Source: an uncultured Methylophaga sp. (lineage in GTDB: Bacteria > Pseudomonadota > Gammaproteobacteria > Nitrosococcales > Methylophagaceae). From it: a DNA stretch of 64,000 nt. Shown here piece after piece: positions 55,161 through 62,526 of the stretch. The notes under the pieces were generated by a model. That model saw nothing but the letters and a program-made list of their open reading frames with translations. It had not been told where the DNA came from and did not search any database. The stretch covers positions 1 through 64,000 of the forward strand of contig CAJXKF010000007.1 of the NCBI GenBank assembly GCA_913055695.1, written 5' to 3'. The position numbers and the translations under genes were made by a program. Each line of letters starts with the position of its first letter. Within the stretch, counting starts at the first letter, position 1.

Positions 55161-56144
55161 ATGGCGACATTTGGAGATTTCCCGCCTGACAATGGCGATA
55201 AAAAACCCCGCAATACAGCCGATGACAGCCAGTGGGAACGCACTGTGCTGAGAGATCTGGCTTTTGCTGCAATTAAAGAGCAGCGTGCCAAACGCCGCTG
55301 GGGCTATGTCTTCAAATTCCTGATCCTGCTTTATCTGGTCGGCTTTATGGTGCTGGCCTATTCCCCCGGCAAGTTGTCCAGCGTCGCCGAACCGCACACT
55401 GCAATGATTGATATCCAGGGGATTATCGCCGCTGATGCCGAGGCCAATGCCGACGCGATGATCACAGGTATCCGTGAAGCATTTGAAAGTGAAACCGCCA
55501 AGGGCTTAATCCTGAGACTGAACACCCCTGGTGGCAGCCCGGTGCAGGCCGGTCTTATCAATGATGAAATCCAGCGGCTAAAAGAAAAACGTCCCGACTT
55601 TCCGGTTTATGCCGTGGTGCAGGATGTCTGCGCTTCCGGCGGTTATTACATCGCTGTCGCCGCGGATGAGATTTATGCCGACAAAGCCAGCATCGTCGGT
55701 TCCATCGGTGTGCGGATGGACAGCTTCGGTCTGACCGGACTGATCGACAAGATCGGTGTTGAACGCCGCTCGCTGACCGCCGGTGAGCATAAGGCTTTCC
55801 TGGATCCCTTCCTGCCGATGCAGCAGGAGGATATCGAACATGCTAAACAGATGCTCGATACCATCCACCAGCAGTTCATTAACGTAGTCAAAGAAGGCCG
55901 CGGAGACAAACTGGCTAACAATGATGACTTGTTTTCCGGCCTGTTCTGGTCCGGTGAGCAGGCTATCGATCTGGGTCTCATCGACGGTTTTGCCGGCACC
56001 GGTAAAGTCGCCCGCGAGCTGATTGGGGCGGAAGAAGTGATTGATTACACACCCCGTCCCAATTATCTCGATCAATTCGCTGGTAAACTCGGCGCATCCA
56101 TTGCTAATCTGATGACCGAAAAAGCTAACTGGAGTCTGCAATGA
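55161..56144 (+). CDS. Signal-peptide peptidase-like S49 serine protease
   Basis: A 327-aa membrane-bound peptidase of family S49 (SppA short form). One helix (about 50-67) anchors it. The nucleophile Ser159 lies in DVCASGGYY and the general-base Lys211 in TAGEHKAF, the Ser-Lys dyad of the family. It degrades cleaved signal peptides or membrane proteins. It overlaps the next small ORF by four bases (ATGA). Confidence 0.93.
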   Translation: MATFGDFPPDNGDKKPRNTADDSQWERTVLRDLAFAAIKEQRAKRRWGYVFKFLILLYLVGFMVLAYSPGKLSSVAEPHTAMIDIQGIIAADAEANADAMITGIREAFESETAKGLILRLNTPGGSPVQAGLINDEIQRLKEKRPDFPVYAVVQDVCASGGYYIAVAADEIYADKASIVGSIGVRMDSFGLTGLIDKIGVERRSLTAGEHKAFLDPFLPMQQEDIEHAKQMLDTIHQQFINVVKEGRGDKLANNDDLFSGLFWSGEQAIDLGLIDGFAGTGKVARELIGAEEVIDYTPRPNYLDQFAGKLGASIANLMTEKANWSLQ

Positions 56145-56281
56145 GTCAGTCGCCCTTATCAGAAGAAGAGTTGAAGAAACGCCAGGAGCGGTTTCGCTAT
56201 GTCGATCTGAATCATCCGCTGATGCAGGTGTTGTTTCAGATGCAGTTGCCCGCCAAAAAACAGCCGGAGCAGCATTTATGA
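56141..56281 (+). CDS. 46-aa ORF between the S49 peptidase and HDOD genes
   Basis: ATG 56141 overlaps the S49 stop, and its TGA (56279-56281) overlaps the HDOD start. The 46-aa product is charged and helical (EEELKKRQERFRY, then VDLNHPLMQVLFQMQ). Interlocked overlaps at both ends argue that it is translated. No family is known to me. It may be a regulator or partner of either neighbour. Confidence 0.65.
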   Translation: MSQSPLSEEELKKRQERFRYVDLNHPLMQVLFQMQLPAKKQPEQHL

Positions 56282-57135
56282 GCCTGACCCCGGAAGCCCT
56301 GGTCAATAAATCGCTGGAGCTGGTGTCACCACCCAGCACCTATCTCAAACTCAATCAACTGATCCAGGACCCGGACAGTGCACTGGATGATATCAGCGCA
56401 GTGATCAATACCGACCCGGCGCTGGCAACCCGTTTGCTGAAAATCGTCAACAGCCCGTTTTACGGCTTCCCGTCGCAAATTAATACCATCTCGCGTGCCA
56501 TTACGATCGTCGGCACCCGAGAGTTGATGCATCTGGTGCTGGCTACTTCGGTCATCAATGCCTTCCGCGGCATTCCGGCTTCCCTAATCGATATGGATGA
56601 TTTCTGGCGTCACAGTTTCGCCACTGCCATTACCGCCAGATTACTCGCTGAAGAATGCGGCCAGAAAGCCACCGAACGCTTTTTCATTGCCGGGCTGCTG
56701 CATAATATCGGTAGCCTGGTGCTGTATCAGTCGCTGCCGGAACTGGCCGGCGAAGCGATTCGCAGCGCCGAGTTCGGTCATGAAGTACAATTTCAGGCCG
56801 AGCAACGCCTTATCGGTTTCGATCACACCGAAGTCGGCTACGCACTGGCCCGCGAGTGGCACCTGCCCCACTCACTGCAGGAAGTCGCGCGATATCATCA
56901 TCGTCCCTCCGATGCTGAAGACTTCCCTATCGATGTCGCGATTGTGCATATCGCCGATATCCTGGTCTCTGCGGTGCCTTTCGGTCACAGCGGTGATAAT
57001 CATGTGCCGCCGCTGGATCCCGCCGCCTGGGATTTGCTGGCCCTCAACGAGCTGCAGATGCCATTGCTGTTGCAACAGGTGGAAGAACAAATCGACCGCC
57101 TGAGTTCTGTGATGCTGACACAGGATGCGTCCTGA
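56278..57135 (+). CDS. HDOD-domain signalling protein
   Basis: A 285-aa protein made mostly of an HDOD domain (residues ~15-215), a metal-free relative of HD phosphohydrolases: LLKIVNSPFYGFPSQINTISRAITIVGTRELMHLVLATS is the signature stretch. HDOD proteins act in signalling, often with chemotaxis or c-di-GMP proteins, but lack catalytic residues. The residues H...HNIG in AGLLHNIGSLVL resemble an incomplete HD motif. It is coupled to the small ORF upstream. Confidence 0.9.
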   Translation: MSLTPEALVNKSLELVSPPSTYLKLNQLIQDPDSALDDISAVINTDPALATRLLKIVNSPFYGFPSQINTISRAITIVGTRELMHLVLATSVINAFRGIPASLIDMDDFWRHSFATAITARLLAEECGQKATERFFIAGLLHNIGSLVLYQSLPELAGEAIRSAEFGHEVQFQAEQRLIGFDHTEVGYALAREWHLPHSLQEVARYHHRPSDAEDFPIDVAIVHIADILVSAVPFGHSGDNHVPPLDPAAWDLLALNELQMPLLLQQVEEQIDRLSSVMLTQDAS

Positions 57136-57172
57136 TTTAAGTTAATGATGAAAATAAAATAAGAGGCTAATA

Positions 57173-57820
57173 ATGAGAACGGTTCTTCTCGGTGCCCCCG
57201 GCTCCGGTAAAGGCACTCAAGGTGTCGTCCTTTCCAAAAAATTCAATATCCCGCAAATCTCCACCGGTGATCTGCTGCGTGCCGCAGTCAAAGCCGGCAC
57301 AGAATTGGGTAAAAAAGCCAAAAGCGCGATGGATGCCGGTGCGCTGGTGTCTGACGACATTGTTATCGGTCTGATCCGTGAACGTCTCTCCGAAGACGAT
57401 GCCCAGAACGGCTATATTCTGGATGGCTTTCCGCGCAACATTCCACAGGCTGAAGCCCTTGATGAGATGCTGGAACAACTGGGTCAGCCACTGCAGGGCG
57501 TGGTGTTGCTGGATGTGCCTTTTAACGAACTGATGCAGCGCCTGACCGGTCGCCGTACCTGCAAAGATTGCGGCGCTATCTACAATATTTACCTGTCACC
57601 GCCCAAAACCGAAGGTCACTGTGACCGCTGCGGTGGTGAACTGTTCCAGCGTGAAGACGACAATGAAGAGACCATTGCCAATCGTCTTAAAGTCTATGAA
57701 GAGCAGACCGCGCCACTGGTTGGTTACTACGAACAACAGAACAAGCTGCATACGATTCCCGGCACCGGTGATATTGATGAGATCACCAATAAAGTCGGCG
57801 CTGTATTCGACGAAATTTAA
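57173..57820 (+). CDS. adk: Adenylate kinase with Cys4 zinc lid
   Basis: A 215-aa adenylate kinase balancing ATP, ADP and AMP. P-loop GAPGSGKGTQ is at residues 7-16 and DGFPRN near 84. The LID domain carries TCKDCGA and HCDRCGG, four cysteines that form a zinc site; this arrangement is usual in Gram-positives, while E. coli has no such cysteines. A terminator hairpin follows. Confidence 0.97.
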   Translation: MRTVLLGAPGSGKGTQGVVLSKKFNIPQISTGDLLRAAVKAGTELGKKAKSAMDAGALVSDDIVIGLIRERLSEDDAQNGYILDGFPRNIPQAEALDEMLEQLGQPLQGVVLLDVPFNELMQRLTGRRTCKDCGAIYNIYLSPPKTEGHCDRCGGELFQREDDNEETIANRLKVYEEQTAPLVGYYEQQNKLHTIPGTGDIDEITNKVGAVFDEI

Positions 57821-57828
57821 CTAATTAA

Positions 57829-57855
57829 AACCGGCCCCTGTGGGCCGGTTCTTTC
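57829..57855 (+). terminator. Intrinsic terminator after adk
   Basis: A 9-bp stem, aaccggccc/gggccggtt, with a 4-nt loop (ctgt) and a weak pyrimidine tail (ctttct). It ends four bases before the PfkB gene start, so it may also act on translation of that gene. Confidence 0.8.
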
Positions 57856-57859
57856 TCCT

Positions 57860-58723
57860 ATGGCCCGAATCCTCGGCACCGGCATTGCCACCATCGATAT
57901 CATCAATCATGTCAGCAGTTATCCGGCTGAAGATGATGAAGTGCGGGCTTTATCGCAAAAACAGGTCCGCGGCGGCAATGCCACCAATACCCTGGTCGTC
58001 CTGAGTCAGCAGGGGCATGACTGTCACTGGTGCGGTGTGCTGATTGATGAGGCTGATGCCGCTATCGTTGAGAATGACCTCAAGCATTATCAAATCGACT
58101 ATTCGCATTGCCAGTGGCTCAATCAGGGCAAAATGCCCACCTCCTACATCACCCTCAGTGAAGCCAGCGGCAGCCGCAGCATCGTGCATTACCGGGACTG
58201 CCCGGAGCTGTCATTCAGTCATTTCAGTCAGCTCGATTTAGCCGCTTACGACTGGCTGCATTTTGAAGGCCGTAATATCGATGAACTGTCGCAGATGTTA
58301 CAGTGGGTCAAACTGAATTACCCGGCACTGCGCTGCTCTCTGGAAGTGGAAAAACCGCGAACGGGCATTGAATCCCTGTTTGACCTGGCTGATGTGCTGA
58401 TGTTTTCCCGTCCCTACGCTCAGAGCCAAGGCTACCAGGCAGCTGCTGATTTCCTTGACAGTCTCCGCTCAGAAGCGCTGATGAGTTGCAGCTGGGGCGA
58501 ACAGGGGGCCTGGCTTAAGCATCAGGGCATTGTCCTGCATAGCCCTGCCTTTCCGCCAGCCCAGCTCAAAGACACCCTGGGCGCCGGAGATACCTTTAAT
58601 GCCGGTCTTATTTCAGCATTAGTCAAAGGCCTCTCTCCCGGGAAGGCACTAGAACAGGCCTGCCGTCTTGCCGGCCATAAATGCGGTCAGACCGGCTTTG
58701 CCAATCTCGATATAAAGTTATGA
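57860..58723 (+). CDS. PfkB-family sugar kinase resembling ketohexokinase
   Basis: A 287-aa kinase of the ribokinase (PfkB) fold. The catalytic motif DTLGAGDTFNAGL is near residues 239-251. Much of the protein tracks animal ketohexokinase: GGNATNTLVVLS, EASGSRSIVHY, HFEGRN, SLEVEKPR and the end AGHKCGQTGF. Those segments, not just the kinase motif, suggest a keto-sugar (fructose-like) substrate, made into a 1-phosphate; this is inference. The ATG has no clear ribosome site and begins 9 bases after the adk terminator stem. It overlaps the Rieske gene by four bases. Confidence 0.88.
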   Translation: MARILGTGIATIDIINHVSSYPAEDDEVRALSQKQVRGGNATNTLVVLSQQGHDCHWCGVLIDEADAAIVENDLKHYQIDYSHCQWLNQGKMPTSYITLSEASGSRSIVHYRDCPELSFSHFSQLDLAAYDWLHFEGRNIDELSQMLQWVKLNYPALRCSLEVEKPRTGIESLFDLADVLMFSRPYAQSQGYQAAADFLDSLRSEALMSCSWGEQGAWLKHQGIVLHSPAFPPAQLKDTLGAGDTFNAGLISALVKGLSPGKALEQACRLAGHKCGQTGFANLDIKL

Positions 58724-59064
58724 AAAAGATCTTTGTCTGCCGAAGCGACCAACTGGAAGAATATCAACCCCGCGGTTTCACTTTAGAAGCGGGTGAAGAC
58801 AGCCTCGACTTTTTTCTGCTCAAACAGGATGGTGAGATTCGTGCTTACCTCAATTTCTGCCCGCATCTCGGCATTCCGCTCAACTGGCAGCCGGATGAAT
58901 TTCTATCGGTGGAAGGCACCCATATTCAATGCGCTACTCACGGTGCGCTGTTTCAGCTGGAGGATGGCTACTGCTTTTCCGGCCCCTGTCGTGGCCAGAG
59001 CCTGACACCACTCAATATCGAAATCACTGACAGCCAGAAAGTTTACCTCGTCTCCACGGACTGA
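58720..59064 (+). CDS. Small Rieske [2Fe-2S] protein
   Basis: A 114-aa soluble Rieske ferredoxin-like protein. The cluster ligands C47-x-H49 (FCPHLGIPLN) and C71-x2-H74 (QCATHGALFQ) are complete; the 21-residue spacing between pairs is longer than in many ferredoxins. ATG 58720 is chosen because it overlaps the kinase stop; the frame opens at 58681. Such small Rieske proteins feed electrons to oxygenases or act with sugar/nucleotide enzymes. No oxygenase lies in the window, and the partner is unknown. Confidence 0.9.
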   Translation: MKKIFVCRSDQLEEYQPRGFTLEAGEDSLDFFLLKQDGEIRAYLNFCPHLGIPLNWQPDEFLSVEGTHIQCATHGALFQLEDGYCFSGPCRGQSLTPLNIEITDSQKVYLVSTD

Positions 59065-59099
59065 TAGGCTCTGAGCCATATCAGGCAAAAGGAGTTCCT

Positions 59100-60311
59100 A
59101 TGACTAATTTGCTCGATAAATGGGCAGAAGCGGCTTTCACCAGTCTCGGCTTTTTCTGGATGGCATTATGGGCCTTTGTGCTGGGTTACCTTATCAGCAG
59201 CATTATCCAGGTCATGGTGTCACGCCATGAAATGCGCAAACTGATGGGAGATGACGGCCCCAAATCGATGACGGTGGGTACGTTCTTCGGTTTTATTTCC
59301 AGCTCATGCAGCTTTGCCGCGCTGGCAACCACCCGCGCTCTGTTCCAGAAAGGCGCCAATTTTTCACCATCCATCGCGTTTCTGCTGTCTTCCACCAACC
59401 TGGTGATCGAACTGGGCTTTGTCATTGCGCTGTTTCTGGGCTGGCAGTTTGTGGTGGGCGAATATGTCGGCGGCATTATTCTGATTCTGTTTGCCTGGCT
59501 GTTTATCATGCTCACCAATCCCAGAAAACTGATTCAGAAAGCACGAGACAGGAATCAGGATGATGCTAGTGGCAGAGATGAAGAAGGCCATGCCTGGTCG
59601 CGCATTCTTGACAGGGAAATCTGGTCAGCTATCAGCCAGAAATATGTCATGGAATGGCAGATGGTCTGGAAAGACGTGCTGATAGGCTTCACCATTGCCG
59701 GCATCATTTCCGCTTTTGTCCCCACCGCCTTTTTCGAGTGGCTGTTTATCGGCGCCGGCAGCGATGACCCGGGCTTCTGGGCCCTGCTGCAGCAGACACT
59801 GGTCGGACCGGTAGCCGCCTTTTTCACCTTTATCGGCTCCATGGGTAATATTCCGCTGGCTGCGGTGCTGTTCGGTGAAGGCGTGGCTTTTGCCGGCGTG
59901 ATGGCTTTTATTTTCTCCGACCTGGTCGTGTTACCGGTGTTACGTATTAACGCCCGCTATTACGGCTGGAAAATGGCACTGTATATTCTGCTGCTGCTGT
60001 TTACCTGCCTCATCGGCACGTCGCTACTGATGCATTATGGCCTGCAGCTGTTCGACTGGTTACCGGACCGGAGCCAGTGGACCTCCCCCGCTCAGCAGGA
60101 TCATTTCCAGCTCAACTACCAGTTCTGGCTCAATGTCATATTCGGCCTGGCCTCGTTATGGATGCTTATCGTCTGGAAACGACAGCAGAACGGCGCTCAG
60201 CATGGTCACCATCACCACCATCATGGCGGTGGCGGCCAGCCGATTATGAATAGTCTTTGTGTGCTGGCGGTGATCTGGTTAGTTGTCGGCGTTATTCTGA
60301 ATCTGCTCTGA
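59100..60311 (+). CDS. Putative permease (DUF318/YraQ-ArsP type) with His-rich loop
   Basis: A 403-aa protein with about ten membrane helices. The segment GFISSSCSFAALATTRALFQKG (Cys70) and a later GSMGNIPLAAVLFGEGVAFAG, symmetric halves with conserved Ser/Cys/Gly, fit the DUF318 permease family; ArsP members export methylarsenicals, but others have no known substrate. Residues ~365-375 have a HGHHHHHHGGGG loop before the last helix, hinting at metal binding. AAGGAG precedes the ATG. The end overlaps tmcA by 20 bp. Confidence 0.85.
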   Translation: MTNLLDKWAEAAFTSLGFFWMALWAFVLGYLISSIIQVMVSRHEMRKLMGDDGPKSMTVGTFFGFISSSCSFAALATTRALFQKGANFSPSIAFLLSSTNLVIELGFVIALFLGWQFVVGEYVGGIILILFAWLFIMLTNPRKLIQKARDRNQDDASGRDEEGHAWSRILDREIWSAISQKYVMEWQMVWKDVLIGFTIAGIISAFVPTAFFEWLFIGAGSDDPGFWALLQQTLVGPVAAFFTFIGSMGNIPLAAVLFGEGVAFAGVMAFIFSDLVVLPVLRINARYYGWKMALYILLLLFTCLIGTSLLMHYGLQLFDWLPDRSQWTSPAQQDHFQLNYQFWLNVIFGLASLWMLIVWKRQQNGAQHGHHHHHHGGGGQPIMNSLCVLAVIWLVVGVILNLL

Positions 60312-62316
60312 GTAAGCCCGCCACGGCAGAGCGGCACCGTTCAATGATGGCTTTGCGGCCGCTTAACTGTAAAGCTTCCGCCACCACGGTGAAGGGCTGA
60401 CCCTGCAGTATTTTTTTGATGAGCACAGCCTGTTCCTCGTCAGGCAGGCTGGCCATTGCCCCACTGACCAGTTGCTGATGCAGCCATTGCCATAATAATG
60501 GCTCGACAGCTTCAAACGGATGTTGTTCGAAGGCAAATGCCCTGAGCACGGCAACCTGTTCCGTTTCCAGCTGAGCTGATTTGAGCGGCAGATCGCGCGA
60601 CAACATGCTCACCAGCTTTACATCCAGCGCAGATTGCGTCTGCAGCAGCATAAAAGGCCATGAACGGGCAAAAATATGCCGGGCCTTTGACACGACTGCT
60701 TCGCTCCCGATATTCAGGGCCTTGAGCAAAATCCCGGCGCGCTGACCACTGACCTCATCAGCCTGCTGCCCGACTCTGACCGGCAGATAAGCATTATTGA
60801 GCCAGAACTGCAAAAGCTCAGGTGAAAGCGCAAAGCTCGTGCCCAGAGCATCAACGCGGCCGGCATAATAGCGCTCTATTTCCTGTAGCAACCGACTGCC
60901 CAATCCCTGCCCCTGCAGGGCAGGATGCACCGAGATACGGATAATTCGCTGATAGCGGTAGCGGCCGGCATCCATCACACCACTGTGCGCCAGCAAGGTT
61001 TGCGGCAGTAATTGCCCTTTGAGACGGCGGCGGCCATTAAATACCTGACGGGCCAGATCGTCGGCAAGTGCTGCCTCTTCCACCAGCCAGGCAGAAGCAA
61101 TAACATGCCCCTCCGCCCGCAAGACCAGCACGGAGATATCATCACGCTCCAACAGCATTTGCAGATCCGACGGCCGGGTTCGGTAATGCGCCAGCGCCAT
61201 CAGGCCGAATACTTCTCTCAGCAACGTCTCGTCAGCGGCGAGAGCTTGTTTGCCTAGCACTGCCACTTCGGCTTGATGGACTGAGACCGCTGCGAGCTGT
61301 GCTTCATTGACCGGTTCAGCATCAAGCAACAGCGCATCAAAACTGAAAGCCTCGAGTCTGTCATTATTGGCCCAGCGTACCGGCTGGCTCAGCCTTATCT
61401 GCCGCCAGTTCGGCGTCAAGCTGTCCAAAGTTTTTCTGAAACGGATGGCAAAGCCGCGGCCGGTACCCTCATAACCGTGCTCAGTGGTGGCAAACACCAT
61501 ACGGGAATAATGCTGCAACAGGGCTTCCAGCATCTGTACCGGGATCGCTGCCGCCTCATCCACTATCAGTAAATCAGCAGACGGCTTGTCAGCAAGCAAG
61601 GCATCCGGGGCAATAAAACTGATCTCGGACTGCTGCCAGTGCAGACTGTATTGGCTTAGCTTTGCCCCGCTTAACAAGCGCCAGGCATGTTCCATCAGCG
61701 CTTCGATATTGTTGATTGAGGGTGCGGTCACCACAATCCGGTTTTTCCCCTGCTGAAACAGGGCCGCGGCTGCCATGCCCAGCAAGGCAGTTTTACCGCG
61801 GCCGCGATCAGAAGCAATCACCAGCGGCCGACGGCGATGACCACTGACCACATGCAACACAGCTTCAATTGCCTGTTGCTGTTCTGGGGTAGGCGTGATT
61901 TCCCTGGCTGATAGGGTTCCGGATAAATCAATAACAGGCAGTGCTTCGCCCTGACGAATCCGCTTGATCTCAGCATATGTCTCACTGATCTTGAGGAAAC
62001 GCTGCAACCAGAGCGAGTCAGGTAACTCAGCGGGTAATAACAGTAGCAGCCAGCCACCGGCACTGAGCGTGCCGATCATTGCACCAAAAGCATCTGCAGC
62101 TATGTGGGCGCGGCCATCGAAGATAATCAGCTGATTACTGCGCCCCAGTTGCTGCAGCGCCTGTTTGCTGCCTATAGCCTCAGCAACAGTATCAGACGCA
62201 TCAGAGAGCCAGCACCTTTGCGCCCTTTCTGCACGCTGATAAACCTGCTTTGCCTGCTGCTGGAGCCAGTCGCTGTCGCCCTGCAGAATAAGACAATGGC
62301 GTTGAGGCAGCTGCAT
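60292..62316 (-). CDS. tmcA: tRNA(Met) cytidine acetyltransferase TmcA
   Basis: A 674-aa enzyme that acetylates cytidine 34 of elongator tRNA-Met using acetyl-CoA and ATP. A helicase-like domain with Walker A DRGRGKTALLG (residues ~168-178) and DEAAAIP is followed by a GNAT domain (RISVHPALQGQGLGSRLL, near 470) and a C-terminal tRNA-binding tail. It lies six bases after slyX on the same strand. Confidence 0.95.
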   Translation of the reverse strand: MQLPQRHCLILQGDSDWLQQQAKQVYQRAERAQRCWLSDASDTVAEAIGSKQALQQLGRSNQLIIFDGRAHIAADAFGAMIGTLSAGGWLLLLLPAELPDSLWLQRFLKISETYAEIKRIRQGEALPVIDLSGTLSAREITPTPEQQQAIEAVLHVVSGHRRRPLVIASDRGRGKTALLGMAAAALFQQGKNRIVVTAPSINNIEALMEHAWRLLSGAKLSQYSLHWQQSEISFIAPDALLADKPSADLLIVDEAAAIPVQMLEALLQHYSRMVFATTEHGYEGTGRGFAIRFRKTLDSLTPNWRQIRLSQPVRWANNDRLEAFSFDALLLDAEPVNEAQLAAVSVHQAEVAVLGKQALAADETLLREVFGLMALAHYRTRPSDLQMLLERDDISVLVLRAEGHVIASAWLVEEAALADDLARQVFNGRRRLKGQLLPQTLLAHSGVMDAGRYRYQRIIRISVHPALQGQGLGSRLLQEIERYYAGRVDALGTSFALSPELLQFWLNNAYLPVRVGQQADEVSGQRAGILLKALNIGSEAVVSKARHIFARSWPFMLLQTQSALDVKLVSMLSRDLPLKSAQLETEQVAVLRAFAFEQHPFEAVEPLLWQWLHQQLVSGAMASLPDEEQAVLIKKILQGQPFTVVAEALQLSGRKAIIERCRSAVAGLLRADSE

Positions 62317-62322
62317 CGTTAA

Positions 62323-62526
62323 TCAGTAATGCGGCGGCGGGGGTTCGTCACTCTGCTGCATCAGTTGGGTTTGATGCATGCTTTCAAGCTGGGATTTGAG
62401 CGCGGCTATCTGGCTTTCCAGCCGGTCGATCTGCTGTTGCTGACTGGTTACCACCTCATTCAGCTGTTCCAGCAGGCCATCCTGGAAAGCGAGCCTGGTC
62501 TGCAAATCAACGATATCGTCATTCAT
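62323..62526 (-). CDS. slyX: SlyX protein
   Basis: A 67-aa coiled-coil protein: DLQTRLAFQDGLLEQLNEVV and QQQQIDRLESQIAALKSQL heptads, then a proline-rich end (DEPPPPHY). This is the SlyX size and pattern; the function is unknown. Its ATG overlaps the metH stop (ATGA). Confidence 0.92.
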   Translation of the reverse strand: MNDDIVDLQTRLAFQDGLLEQLNEVVTSQQQQIDRLESQIAALKSQLESMHQTQLMQQSDEPPPPHY

